This document shows, piece by piece, positions 27,001-36,113 of a stretch of 64,000 nt of DNA. The DNA is from an uncultured archaeon (GTDB taxonomy: Archaea > Nanobdellota > Nanobdellia > Woesearchaeales > CAIVOO01), in the NCBI GenBank assembly GCA_903904885.1, contig CAIVED010000024.1, forward strand, positions 90,527-154,526, written 5' to 3'. The position numbers and the translations under genes are program-made. The notes beneath the pieces were generated by a model. That model saw nothing but the letters and a program-made list of their open reading frames with translations, did not search any database and was not told the origin of the DNA. Positions within the stretch are counted from its first letter, which is position 1; each line of letters starts with the position of its first letter.

Positions 27001-30000
27001 AGGAAGCATAATTATTAATGCGAAAACCCTATTCTCAACTAGCAGGACGATGCTTACCCCTGGGGGAATGGTTTTAGACTTAAATGATAAACCCAATCTT
27101 GTTTTTAGTGATGAATACGGCGATATCCGTTATTTTAGGCTTGACAGCAACGGGAATGTTGAAAAAAATGTAAAGTTTACCCATGATCTTATCAATCATT
27201 TTTTTAGCCCTTCTTTGGCAATAGACCCTGAAGAGAATGTTCATATTGCCTGGGCTTATACCAGCACGTTCGTGGAGAACCATGAAAGAAATATTTCCTA
27301 CAGAAAATTAGATAAAAATGGAAATGTGCTGATAGAAAAGAAACTGCCTGTTAACGAAAAAAGCGGAACGCCTTATCTTTCAATGAGCAATGATAGGAAT
27401 ATTGACCTGGTTTGGTACCTCTATTCCCAAAATGGTTCCACAATTTATCATACAACATTGGACAGGAACGGAACGATTTTATCTGATTACGATAAGATAG
27501 TCACAACAGAAAAAATAACCTGGATTACAGGTACTGCAAAAAACAAAAATTATTATTCTTACATACTTGCAAGTAATGGTTCCAGATATTTTTATAATCT
27601 GCTGGACAAAGATATGAATCTGGTTATCGACAGCCTGAGGGTAAATAACAACAACGATTATGCCTGGGACCCAGGTTTTAGCTCAGCAATCTTGGATTCA
27701 AAAAATGTTTTGCACCTGATGAGCTCCCATTACCAAACTTCCCCAGCTCAAATATATTACACAAAGATAACCTGCGATTTTGATTATGACTCTGTCTACA
27801 ATGATAATTGTCCTTTAGTGGCCAATCCTGATCAGAATGATTCTGATGGCGATGGAATCGGCGATGCCTGCGATAACTGTCCAAGCACATACAATCCAGA
27901 TCAAAATGATTCTGATGGAGATGGGCTTGGTGATGCCTGCGATAACTGCAAGATTGTTCCCAACCTTGACCAGTTAAATTCGGACAATGACACTTTTGGT
28001 GATGCCTGCGATAACTGCAAATTCACTAGCAACCAGAATCAGACAGATATGGATAATGACAGCGTCGGGGATTCCTGCGATAACTGCAAGGCCTTATTCA
28101 ATCCCAATCAAAAAGATTATGACAAAGACGGAGTGGGGGATTACTGTGATAACTGCGGGCTTGTTCCTAACATTGATCAGCTGGACTATGATAGTGACTG
28201 GACTGGAGACGCCTGCGACAACTGCAGGCTTGTATCAAATACCAATCAAAGCGACATTGACGCAGACAGGATAGGGGATGCCTGCGACAACTGCAAAATT
28301 GTCCCCAATCCTGACCAGAATGACAGCGATATTGCAGATTCTACAATTGCAAACTGGAAGTTCAATGAAAATTCGGGAAACTATGCTTATGATGCAACGA
28401 AAAATGGGAACAATGGTACAGTCAATGGAGCCCAGTGGGCTTCGGGCATAATAGGCTCAGCATTGCATTTCGACGGCATAAATGACAATGTCACAATCCC
28501 TGACACTTCAAGCCTTGACTCATTTGGTAATACACTAACAGTTAGCGCCTGGGTGAAGCCTGATTCTTTCACTTTCCCGGACAGCAACCCAGTAGTATAC
28601 AAGGGGGCAAATTTGTGGGATCACAATTATGTTTTTAAAATATCAATAAGCAATGGAACTGTTATCTGGGGGGTTAATTATAATTCACCTATGCTTGGGG
28701 ACGTAGAAGTCTGGTTTGCCGGAGGGAGCGTAAGCAAAAATCAGTGGTACAATCTTGCATTGACCTTTTCTGAAAGAACAGCAATAGGATACATAAATGG
28801 TGTTGAGGTGGCAAGAAAGACGGGATCAGGTATTTTGTCGAACTATCATCTTAAGGTTATGGCCGGGTCCCCGGTTATGATTGGAGGCGGCTTAAGGTCC
28901 AGCAGCACCGAGCATACTTATTTCAACGGCACAATAGACGAGGTTATGATAGCAAATACTGCCTATTCAAGCACAGAAATTCTTAACATGTACAAGAAAA
29001 GCGTCTCTGGCTACGGCTATCTTGGCGACTGGGTTGGAGATGCTTGCGACAACTGCATTTCTGTAAACAATGCCGACCAGGCGGACGGGGACTCTGACAA
29101 GGTTGGCAACTCCTGCGATAAGTGCCTTTCCACGCCTTCAGGAGACATGGTGGATTTAAGCGGATGCTCCATATGCAAAATCCTTCAGGGGAGGTTGGTT
29201 GCAAATTCAAACTTAACAATCTGCGGAAGGTCGTACCAGCTAAATGATTCCAATGGAAGCGGCCTGGTGGTTGTCAACGCAAGCAACATAACAATCGACT
29301 GCAGAAATTCAATCATAAACGGCTCTGGCAGAGGAGTGGCCTTTGTTTCAGGAGGGGCCTTGAACTGGTCCTATGTGCAGCAGATTATTAATTCTACAAA
29401 CATTAGCAGGAGGAATGAGTATAACCAAAGGCTCACTAACTCTTCAAAGTTTATAGATAATGTGGTGATTAAAAACTGCGAGGTAAGCAATTATGGCATA
29501 GCATTTAACATGACTGCGGTCAGGAACCTTTCTTTTGAAAATAACACTATCCATGATGTCAACTCCGCATTGTTGCTCCTCAGTAAAAATTCTGTTGCAA
29601 AGGGCAACATAATCTATAACATAACCAAAGGGAACGTTTCCTTCCTTGGCCAGGACATATCCGGAATTGGGATAATTGCAGGATGGAAAGATCTTGCTTT
29701 AAGGGGCAATGAGGTTTCTGGCTGCGAAGCGGGAGGAATCGGGCTGGTAGGAATGGGCAATGAGCTGTCAAACAACACGATTTTCGGCAATAATAATTTC
29801 GGGGCCACAGCAATTACAACCTTTGACAGCAAAATAAATGACAATAACATCTCCGACAACCAGGGAACTGGATTGGGTTTGCTATGGTCGGACAATAATT
29901 CAATATACAACAATACCATAAATGGAAACTCGGGAACTGGACTAGCTCTTTATGAGGTATCATACAATTCAATAAAAGAAAACGCAATAAATTACAATGA

Positions 30001-30430
30001 CGTTGGTGCTGTGCTTTCCGGCCTCTTTTCTCCGGGGCCGTCAAGGGAAAATATTTTCATAAACAACATAATGCTGGAAAATTCAAAATCAGGCATTGAA
30101 TTCCGTGACGGCACGCTGGCAAACCTTTTTGCCCTTATAGCCGCGGGGATGAGCAAGGCTCTGACAGGAAAAAATAATGTAAAAGCGCCTCAGGGGCATG
30201 TAATAACCAACAACACCATAGGGGGAAATTACTTGTATTCCTCTGCAGGTGCTCCTGATTTCGTGATAGCGAGCACAAATAACGCAATATATGGAAACCT
30301 GGTTTACCTGAATAAATTTATGGGTGGCGGGGTTAGCGACACCACCGGAAGAAATATCTATTGCTACCAGAATAACGGCAACCAGTATGCTCTTACTGCC
30401 ATAAAAGCCCCTGGAGAATGCGGAAGCTGA
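24017..30430 (+). CDS. Giant multi-domain exported protein with M23 peptidase, TSP3, LamG and beta-helix regions
   Basis: 2137 residues from ATG 24017, preceded by GGTGG and followed by a signal peptide (VGLVLIFIALIEATAILA). Five Ig-like repeats of about 100 residues come first (residues 25-535, shared phrase SYMKVFLTNSSG). An M23 peptidase domain follows (HTGIDIRASFGTPVFATEEG near 568; GTPHLHFAVYN near 650; His and Asp ligands intact). A beta-rich middle with BNR-like strands occupies 800-1245. At least eight thrombospondin type 3 calcium repeats (NPDQNDSDGDGIGDACDNC type, 1253-1437) are interrupted by a LamG-type domain (1440-1664), then two more TSP3 repeats and a right-handed beta-helix (1720-2137). 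It has no membrane anchor. Probably a secreted adhesin or wall hydrolase. Confidence 0.88.
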   Translation: MKKWAVGLVLIFIALIEATAILAADTTAPNVTIGSPSTGSIVGGNSVSVSASATDNVMVSSMKVFLTNSGGSTSQICNPSYGGSSLSCNWVSTSVSDGSYTITVHAWDNATPANDGSSHVTISVDNTAPSVYISAPPNGGTVSGSSVNIYSYASDNNAVSYMKIFLTNTATGITNQICNSRYDASSANCYWNSTSVSDGSYRITVHAWDAVGNDGSTYVSINVQNADLTPPTVTIQQPSNGAVLSNSVSIMASATDNEAVSYMKVFLTNSSGNTVQICNPSYGGSSLSCSWDSTTMPDGSYRITVHAWDTATPANDGSSYVSVTVRNADTTAPIVSIQQPSNGQTVSGSASIIASATDNVAVAYMKVFLTNSSGNTTQICDLKYNASSLACSWDSTATPNGSYTLTVHAWDVATNDGKAQVSITVNNQQNVSDNVSPAVTIMSPLNLQTVSAIVPITATATDNVAVAYMKVFLTNSLGNTTQICDLRYNASSLGCSWDSTNVSDGDYKITVHAWDTSMNDGKSDINVTIENICTPGVGMPLAGMTIPGSLIVPNGLYGWRWRNNSWQNHTGIDIRASFGTPVFATEEGFVSSHSYLNDLGYYVCVGHTGNYSTVYAHLSKNDYFNDSQTVCRGQLIGNTGISGDYGGTPHLHFAVYNGKYCVAKPGFRHPCIYLGVGNYYDCNSPYSSTQQNSGNTSNKTTVSVPAVINKSVTKAIMYLEWAGDNPGFTIKYPNGTEIGPNVSGQGITYVENDTYKYYEIENPDIGNWTMDLRSSDNGTDYTLSLFLFENESEANATNQTYLAIKEIPAISVEEGSLVIVNVMVENATGNVTYFINDSRFNQSGNVFTWATKVGDYGAYSFLVTASDGSSNASKNVTVTVSRSKNPQCIWEDKQITRDNYSTHYDALEAMDLFGNVHIVFNDVPSGASYQNITYVKLYKNGSLSAEKILRKATNSVELYHGSLETDSNNNLHLLWTEMSSDGSTNLLYMKLNGSSGSIIINAKTLFSTSRTMLTPGGMVLDLNDKPNLVFSDEYGDIRYFRLDSNGNVEKNVKFTHDLINHFFSPSLAIDPEENVHIAWAYTSTFVENHERNISYRKLDKNGNVLIEKKLPVNEKSGTPYLSMSNDRNIDLVWYLYSQNGSTIYHTTLDRNGTILSDYDKIVTTEKITWITGTAKNKNYYSYILASNGSRYFYNLLDKDMNLVIDSLRVNNNNDYAWDPGFSSAILDSKNVLHLMSSHYQTSPAQIYYTKITCDFDYDSVYNDNCPLVANPDQNDSDGDGIGDACDNCPSTYNPDQNDSDGDGLGDACDNCKIVPNLDQLNSDNDTFGDACDNCKFTSNQNQTDMDNDSVGDSCDNCKALFNPNQKDYDKDGVGDYCDNCGLVPNIDQLDYDSDWTGDACDNCRLVSNTNQSDIDADRIGDACDNCKIVPNPDQNDSDIADSTIANWKFNENSGNYAYDATKNGNNGTVNGAQWASGIIGSALHFDGINDNVTIPDTSSLDSFGNTLTVSAWVKPDSFTFPDSNPVVYKGANLWDHNYVFKISISNGTVIWGVNYNSPMLGDVEVWFAGGSVSKNQWYNLALTFSERTAIGYINGVEVARKTGSGILSNYHLKVMAGSPVMIGGGLRSSSTEHTYFNGTIDEVMIANTAYSSTEILNMYKKSVSGYGYLGDWVGDACDNCISVNNADQADGDSDKVGNSCDKCLSTPSGDMVDLSGCSICKILQGRLVANSNLTICGRSYQLNDSNGSGLVVVNASNITIDCRNSIINGSGRGVAFVSGGALNWSYVQQIINSTNISRRNEYNQRLTNSSKFIDNVVIKNCEVSNYGIAFNMTAVRNLSFENNTIHDVNSALLLLSKNSVAKGNIIYNITKGNVSFLGQDISGIGIIAGWKDLALRGNEVSGCEAGGIGLVGMGNELSNNTIFGNNNFGATAITTFDSKINDNNISDNQGTGLGLLWSDNNSIYNNTINGNSGTGLALYEVSYNSIKENAINYNDVGAVLSGLFSPGPSRENIFINNIMLENSKSGIEFRDGTLANLFALIAAGMSKALTGKNNVKAPQGHVITNNTIGGNYLYSSAGAPDFVIASTNNAIYGNLVYLNKFMGGGVSDTTGRNIYCYQNNGNQYALTAIKAPGECGS

Positions 30431-30433
30431 GTT

Positions 30434-31444
30434 TTAATACTCCATCTCCGTCCTCAGCTCAACCAGCGCAAGCGTGAACTTGCTAATCATCATCAAATGC
30501 CTCAGTATGCTGAAGCTTTCATCTGTCAGCCGTGTTCTCATTTCAACGTGCTTTTCATAAAGCTGGACGTCCCTGTTTCCGAACTCTACTGCAAGGGCGT
30601 GGCTGAATTTGTAATACATATGGTAGTAAAGCTCAAAGTGCCCTTTTACCTCTTTCAAAAACCCAAGAATGTCCTTCACTGGCTTTTTTGAAAGCGCAAT
30701 ATGCTTTCCTACGTATTTGCATTCATCCCCGATAAGCTCCAAAAGAAAAAGGGTTGAAAAAATAAGCGGCTTCTTTGATTCGTTCGGAAAATTGTTTGCC
30801 TTGTTCATTATCCTGGAGCAATAGTCAACAAATTTGTCAACAGTCAGGTCAATTGTATGAATCTCCTTGCAGAGGGAAGAGTCCTTTATCTGGTTTTTTT
30901 CTATTGCTTCCCTGAGCCGGTCAAACATCTGCATTATGACAAGAAATATTCTTCTCATGGAATTGTCAAACTCTTTCATGGAAATCTCTCCCATTTCCCG
31001 GATGATGCAGTAGTTCTCGCTTGCCTCAACCAGCTCAAATCCTATGAACCTGTTGACGATTTCCTGGACAATCACAACTGCGGGCTTGGGAAGAATCTTT
31101 TCCCCCAATTTAGAATAATCAAAAAGTGTCGTGTAATAATGGTATGCATCCTCGTATTTTTTCGACGGGTCAAAGGTCACTTTTATTTCATTGCATCCTG
31201 ACCTGTATGCCGACTGGAAAAATCTCCAGAACATAGGGACTGTCAGATTTGTTATGTCAAATTCAGCGTATTTTTCCTTTTCCCGCTGGGTTCCCTTTAG
31301 AACTAAAGTGCCGTCTCTCTCAAAGAGATCGATTTCGTCGCCGGCGTTGATGTTGAACTTTTCAGTCCACTTCTTCGGCAGCGTTATCGTCAGAGTATTG
31401 TTCCCCTGTTTTATGACTTTTCTTGCGCCGTTTTCAGCAGCCAT
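30434..31444 (-). CDS. AbrB-type plus PhoU-like regulator
   Basis: 336 residues. The N-terminus is a SpoVT-AbrB swapped-hairpin domain (ARKVIKQGNNTLTITLPKKW ... INAGDEIDLFERDGTLVL). The rest is helical and PhoU-like (EFDNSMRRIFLVIMQMFDRL; a second helix bundle near SLCKEIHTIDLTVDKFVDYC). Archaeal COG0704-type proteins of this build are linked to phosphate uptake control. No pst genes are close. TATA near 31481-31491 on this strand. It is convergent with the giant exported protein. Confidence 0.78.
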   Translation of the reverse strand: MAAENGARKVIKQGNNTLTITLPKKWTEKFNINAGDEIDLFERDGTLVLKGTQREKEKYAEFDITNLTVPMFWRFFQSAYRSGCNEIKVTFDPSKKYEDAYHYYTTLFDYSKLGEKILPKPAVVIVQEIVNRFIGFELVEASENYCIIREMGEISMKEFDNSMRRIFLVIMQMFDRLREAIEKNQIKDSSLCKEIHTIDLTVDKFVDYCSRIMNKANNFPNESKKPLIFSTLFLLELIGDECKYVGKHIALSKKPVKDILGFLKEVKGHFELYYHMYYKFSHALAVEFGNRDVQLYEKHVEMRTRLTDESFSILRHLMMISKFTLALVELRTEMEY

Positions 31445-31517
31445 AGTTTAAGCCTGATTATGAAAGGGTAATGTTGATGAACTATATAAATTTAACGTTA
31501 ATACTATTGTTTGGGGT

Positions 31518-31557
31518 AAAAATATATCTCAATATACAAAAATATATCTCAATATAT
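31518..31557. repeat. Two tandem 20-bp AT-rich repeats
   Basis: AAAATATATCTCAATATA occurs twice with a 20-bp period in the spacer between the AbrB-PhoU gene and the 31641 gene. It may be an operator for either gene, or tandem binding sites for the AbrB-type protein itself. No other feature is visible in 31445-31640. Confidence 0.5.
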
Positions 31558-31640
31558 AAACTATTCATGAATGTGCGTATTATTGCGCTCTATTTTCAAT
31601 ATGGAGAAATTCTATATCTTTGCCCGGATAAACTAGCTGA

Positions 31641-32072
31641 ATGGACGTGCTGAAGCTTTCTGATGTGCCTGCGCTTGTGGAGATAATTGGCAAGCTGTTC
31701 CTGCAAGTCAGGAGAAAGGGCAAGAATGATGAGTATTCTGAGGAAATATGCGAAGACACTGTTTACCATTGCCATCTTGGCAATGGAGAGCACATACTCC
31801 ACACAGTCAAGGCAGAAGCCGCTGGCATTTACATAATCCAGCAGGTTGAGTCAAAAAACGGCGTTGGAAGCTGCTGTTTTTCTGCCTACAAAGCAGACCT
31901 GCAGGCAAGGTCCGCAGAAACCCTTTTTGCATCAACGCCTATAAAGGACTGTCCGGAAGTCGCGGCAACGTTTGCGGTTTCAAAAATAGTCCATGATTTG
32001 AAATGCTGCGGGAATCTTGAGCGGGAAATTTACAGCCCGCTGTTTGCGGGAAGATTGGGGGTGAGGAAATGA
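31641..32072 (+). CDS. Hypothetical protein
   Basis: 143 residues. Soluble, with five cysteines in two clusters (VYHCHLGN, GSCCF, KDCPEV, LKCC) that could bind metal. Starts MDVLKLSDVPALVEIIGKL. It overlaps the next gene by four bases (ATGA), so both are one operon. No family recognised. Confidence 0.5.
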   Translation: MDVLKLSDVPALVEIIGKLFLQVRRKGKNDEYSEEICEDTVYHCHLGNGEHILHTVKAEAAGIYIIQQVESKNGVGSCCFSAYKADLQARSAETLFASTPIKDCPEVAATFAVSKIVHDLKCCGNLEREIYSPLFAGRLGVRK

Positions 32073-32962
32073 ACATGAGAAGTCTAGATGAAGAAGTGGC
32101 GAGAGTTCATAGACGGATGTTTTTATCAGGGCTGGGCAGGGCTGCAGGAGGCTTAGCTGCTGCGCAGATTCTTGGGTCGGGAATTTTTGGCTGCAGAAAG
32201 GACGACAAATGCGACAAGGAAGGAACTATGGGCTTTGACGAAAACAGCCTAACCCTGACGCCGAATCCTACGAAGGGAGAAAATATCGTTAAACTTGAGT
32301 GGGACATAACTATTCTTGGCTCGGGAGATTCAAGGGGCGGAGCTTTGTACATTGATTCAAGATTCTGCGGCAATTTCCTCCCGAAAGACGGGAGCTTTAA
32401 CAGCCCCAGAGAGGTTCTGGTTGCAACCTTAGACATAAACAAGCTTGGGCTGGAGATTGGAAAAAGGCACTATCTTGCGCTTGTGCCCAAGACAGAGGAA
32501 GGCTGCGTTGAAGACTTCGGACCCTATTCTACTGAGTATCTTTATCCAACGACCAAAAATATGCTGGCAACAACTGACTGGAGCCTTTTCAACAGGGCTT
32601 TTATAGACGGTGGAGGGCCAGGGGGCTTTGTAAACTTCTCATGGGATGGTGCCGGCGTAAATGCGGAATATGACTTCAAGGGAGGGCCTACAACATTTAA
32701 CTTAAGGGCTGCAACCTGGGGAGAGGGTCAGGGAGTTCTGGACCTTTATGTTTACCTTGACTATTACAATTCCTATCAGTGGCATGTCCCAGTGGACCCT
32801 CTGGATGAAGCCGGTAGGAGAAAGCACCCCGTAGAAGGATGGCATGACTACTCTATTCAGGCAGACATACCTGCCGGAAAAAGAATGATTAACATTGTTT
32901 ATTCGAACGATGGCTGGAGCAGGGACGTTCATCTTGACCGTTTGGAGATAATTGAACCCTGA
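32069..32962 (+). CDS. Tat-exported lipoprotein with beta-sandwich domain
   Basis: 297 residues. The twin-arginine motif HRRMFLSGLG with hydrophobic stretch and Cys in IFGCRK indicates Tat export and lipid anchoring. The mature part is beta-rich with two likely sandwiches; the C-terminal half (LDLYVYLDYYNSYQW, GWHDYSIQADIPAG, DGWSRDVHLDRLEI) resembles a carbohydrate-binding CBM36/60-like fold. The substrate is not known. It follows the 143-residue gene with an ATGA overlap and precedes a PHP hydrolase. Confidence 0.68.
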   Translation: MNMRSLDEEVARVHRRMFLSGLGRAAGGLAAAQILGSGIFGCRKDDKCDKEGTMGFDENSLTLTPNPTKGENIVKLEWDITILGSGDSRGGALYIDSRFCGNFLPKDGSFNSPREVLVATLDINKLGLEIGKRHYLALVPKTEEGCVEDFGPYSTEYLYPTTKNMLATTDWSLFNRAFIDGGGPGGFVNFSWDGAGVNAEYDFKGGPTTFNLRAATWGEGQGVLDLYVYLDYYNSYQWHVPVDPLDEAGRRKHPVEGWHDYSIQADIPAGKRMINIVYSNDGWSRDVHLDRLEIIEP

Positions 32963-32969
32963 TTTCAAA

Positions 32970-33635
32970 ATGAATCCGGAAAAAGAATGGAAGAGGATTT
33001 CGCCGCATAATCATACTGCTGCCTACTCCGGCTGCTCCGAAATATCCCCCCTAAACCTTATTGCAGGCAGTGCGCAGGCAGGGCTTCACGGATTGATTGT
33101 AACAGAGCACAACCACCTCTGGGATTCTGAAGAACTTAGCCAGCTTAAGCAAAGGGCTGTGAGGGAAAAGCTATGCCCTCCTGATTTCCTGCTATTTGCA
33201 GGAAGGGAAGTTACAGCAACAGCAGGAGGAAAAACAGCCCATGCCCTTGTTTTTGGCTATAACGGGAACATTCCTGTTGGGATGGATTTGACGGCGCTAT
33301 GCAATTATGTTCATGATAGGAATGGGGTAATCGTTCTGGCCCATCCCTGCCGAAACAGCGGCAGGCAGATAGAAAGATTCTGGGAATATCCCGCAGACGG
33401 CGCAGAGTTCTACAGCCAGAACCAGCAAAATCCGGTTATGAAGCAGCTGACAGCACGCTACAGGCCAAACTTTGCGCTATTCGGCTCTGACGACGTTCAC
33501 AAGGAGGAGCACATCGGCCATTTCATAACGCTGTTTCCCTATTGGGTCAGAACAGAGGAGGATTTGGTTGAGGCAATCAGGTTGAGGTCGGTTAGGCCGC
33601 ACGAGATTGGCAAAAAGATTTACCATATACAATAA
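32970..33635 (+). CDS. PHP-domain phosphoesterase
   Basis: 221 residues from ATG 32970. Metal-binding pattern: PHNHTAAYSGCS, IVTEHNHLWDSEEL, VIVLAHPCRNSG and FGSDDVHKEEHIG, which gives the usual His/Glu/Asp set of PHP hydrolases. The reaction cannot be named; related proteins hydrolyse sugar or nucleotide phosphates. It directly follows the Tat lipoprotein gene, seven bases after its stop. Confidence 0.82.
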   Translation: MNPEKEWKRISPHNHTAAYSGCSEISPLNLIAGSAQAGLHGLIVTEHNHLWDSEELSQLKQRAVREKLCPPDFLLFAGREVTATAGGKTAHALVFGYNGNIPVGMDLTALCNYVHDRNGVIVLAHPCRNSGRQIERFWEYPADGAEFYSQNQQNPVMKQLTARYRPNFALFGSDDVHKEEHIGHFITLFPYWVRTEEDLVEAIRLRSVRPHEIGKKIYHIQ

Positions 33636-33666
33636 TTATTTAAACCAATTTTTCAATTATTAATGC

Positions 33667-36102
33667 ATGATTCTCAAATCCCTCAAGCTGAACAACATTC
33701 GAAGCTACATAGACGAGGAAATCCATTTCCCCGAGGGCTCTGTTTTATTGTCAGGCGACATCGGCGCCGGAAAGTCAACAATCCTCATGGCGATCGAGTT
33801 TGCCCTTTTCGGAATAATGCGGGCGGAATTCTCAGGGGCGTCTTTGCTGAGAAACGGAAAAAATTCAGGCTATGTACAGCTTTCGATGAATGTCGAAGGA
33901 AAGGAAATCACAATCAAAAGAATGCTGAAAAGGCAAAAAGAGGGGGTCAAGCAGGAGGCAGGTTCAATAATCATCGACGGAATCCAATCTGATTTAACCC
34001 CCCAGGAATTGAAATCAAAAATAATCTCGCTAATCGGCTATCCGGATGTGCTCACCGCGGCAAAATCACTGATTTTCCGATATACTGTTTACACACCCCA
34101 GGAAGAGATGAAAAAAATAATCTTTGACGATTCTTCCGAGAGATTAAACAACATAAGAAAAATATTCGGAGTGGACAAGTACAAGACAATTGTTTCAAAT
34201 TCTGAGATAGTCGCAAGAAAGCTTGGGGAGGAGAAGCGGGTGCTTTCGGAAAGAATTATTGATTTGGACGAAAAGATAAAGCAGAGGGACAGCTATGGAA
34301 GTGAAATAAAAGCCCTGAATGAAAAACTTGCCGCATTGTCTCTCGAGATAAAAAACGTAGCATCCAATGCAGAGTCAAAAAAGCAGGAGCTCTCCCTGAA
34401 GGAAAAAAGGTTCACAGAGTTTGTCACGCTCCGAAACGAGCTTGAGGTTATCAAGGTCAGGCTCTTTGAAAAGGATGCCCAGAAGAGCAGGATTGAAATA
34501 GAGTTTGAATCGCTGAAAAAGGAGATGGAAATAATTTCAAAAAAGGCCCAGGAAATCGACATTCTTGTTTCGCTTGAGGGGCTTGAGCAGGGGCTGGAAG
34601 CGGACGAGAAAAAATACAATGAAATGCTTACAAGCCTGTCTGTGCTGAGGTCAAAGGAAGCGGAGATAGATGAAAGGGCAAGGAACCTCAACGAGGAAAT
34701 TGCTGCATTGGACAAAAAAATAAAGGACAATTCCTCCGGCTCTTCAAAACTGTATGAAATGAGAAAAATAATTTCCCAGAAAGAAATTCTCGAGGGAAAG
34801 TTTAATTCCGCCAAGGAAGAGCTGCTTAAACTAAGCGCAGAAATATCTGCAAAGGATGCGGTCAGGAAAATAAGCGCGGAATTGAAAGACAAAATCCTTG
34901 CACTGGAAAAGTGCCCCCTCTGCTGCCAGCCTATTTTTGAGGGCCAGAAAATCGGCATAAAGGAGGAGCAGGAGAAAATGCTGGCCGGGCTGAACAGCGA
35001 TATCGCAGGGTTTTTGTCAAAAAAAACATCTGCCGAATCCGAGGCAAAGGAAATTGAAAAGAAGGTCAGGGAAATAGCCGAGCTTGAGAAAGAGGCAAAG
35101 AAAATAGAGGGAGAACTGTCAGCCCAGGCGTTCCTGAACGAAAGCCATAATGAAAAGAAAATCAAGATAACTGAAATTTCAAAGCAGCGGGATGAAATCG
35201 CCGCTAAAATAAAGGAAATGTCTGGCATGGAAAAGCTCCACGGGCAGATTAAAGGCAGGAAAGAGGTTCTCAAAAAAGCCCGGGACATCGAGGCTGCGAG
35301 AAAGACGCTGGAAGGCAAGAATGAAACAAGGAAAAAGCTTGAAACTGAGGTAACAGCAATAGCAAAGGACATTCTGGCAATACTTGACTCTGAAAAAACA
35401 ATGATGCTGAGGCTTGACGGCTACAGGAACTGCGATAGGGAGCTTGAAAATTCAAGAAAGGAGATGGAAAGCTGCAATGAAATGCTCAAGCAGTCTGAGA
35501 TGCGAAGGCTTTCTGTTGAAAAGGACATTGAGAATTCCCGGAAAATAATGAAGACAGTTGATTCTGAGATTAAGGAAAAAATGAAAACAAAGGATTATGT
35601 CCTGCAGCTTTCGGAAAAGCAGGCCTGGCTTAGAGACAAATTTGCCCATTTTATCAAGCTGGTTGAGTCACACATCATGCAGAGGCTGCATGAGGAGTTT
35701 GACAGCTATTTCCGGCAGTGGGTTTCTGTGCTTTTGGAGGACGAATCCGTGAACGCAAGGCTTGATGAGGGATTCACACCCAAAATCGAGCAGAATGGGT
35801 TTGAAATGGAGGTTTCTGATTTTTCAGGCGGGGAAAAGACATCGTTTGCGCTTGCTTATAGACTGGCATTGAACAAGGTTATCAACGACGTTCTTTCTGC
35901 CATAAAAACAAAGGATTTGCTTATTCTCGACGAGCCCACAGACGGCTTTTCATCCGAGCAGCTGGACAAGCTGAGGGACGTGCTTGAGCAGCTGGACATT
36001 GCCCAGGTGATTATAGTTTCCCACGAGGCCAAGCTGGAGTCCTTTGTCCAGAGCATAATCCGGGTGGACAAAAGCCACCATGTTAGCAGGGTGATGGCGT
36101 AA
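33667..36102 (+). CDS. rad50: Rad50-like DNA repair ATPase
   Basis: 811 residues. Walker A SGDIGAGKSTI (residues about 32-42), long coiled coils, zinc hook CPLC near residue 416, ABC signature DFSGGEKTSFALAYRLAL, and Walker B LLILDEPTDGF. This is the normal Rad50 layout, although the coiled coil is on the short side. Rad50 normally works with Mre11 on DNA ends; no Mre11 gene is adjacent. TATA (ATTATTTAAACC, 33634-33645) supports the ATG. It resembles archaeal SbcC/Rad50. Confidence 0.93.
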   Translation: MILKSLKLNNIRSYIDEEIHFPEGSVLLSGDIGAGKSTILMAIEFALFGIMRAEFSGASLLRNGKNSGYVQLSMNVEGKEITIKRMLKRQKEGVKQEAGSIIIDGIQSDLTPQELKSKIISLIGYPDVLTAAKSLIFRYTVYTPQEEMKKIIFDDSSERLNNIRKIFGVDKYKTIVSNSEIVARKLGEEKRVLSERIIDLDEKIKQRDSYGSEIKALNEKLAALSLEIKNVASNAESKKQELSLKEKRFTEFVTLRNELEVIKVRLFEKDAQKSRIEIEFESLKKEMEIISKKAQEIDILVSLEGLEQGLEADEKKYNEMLTSLSVLRSKEAEIDERARNLNEEIAALDKKIKDNSSGSSKLYEMRKIISQKEILEGKFNSAKEELLKLSAEISAKDAVRKISAELKDKILALEKCPLCCQPIFEGQKIGIKEEQEKMLAGLNSDIAGFLSKKTSAESEAKEIEKKVREIAELEKEAKKIEGELSAQAFLNESHNEKKIKITEISKQRDEIAAKIKEMSGMEKLHGQIKGRKEVLKKARDIEAARKTLEGKNETRKKLETEVTAIAKDILAILDSEKTMMLRLDGYRNCDRELENSRKEMESCNEMLKQSEMRRLSVEKDIENSRKIMKTVDSEIKEKMKTKDYVLQLSEKQAWLRDKFAHFIKLVESHIMQRLHEEFDSYFRQWVSVLLEDESVNARLDEGFTPKIEQNGFEMEVSDFSGGEKTSFALAYRLALNKVINDVLSAIKTKDLLILDEPTDGFSSEQLDKLRDVLEQLDIAQVIIVSHEAKLESFVQSIIRVDKSHHVSRVMA

Positions 36103-36113
36103 AAAGAAATGTT

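Noticed and set aside
34293..35372. 359-codon minus-strand ORF inside rad50
   Set aside because: Ser/Phe-rich reverse reading of a coiled coil with strong Lys/Glu codon bias; the plus frame has complete Rad50 motifs.
33667..36102. Mre11 partner near rad50
   Set aside because: Neither neighbour encodes a calcineurin-like nuclease; the PHP protein upstream has a different metal motif set.
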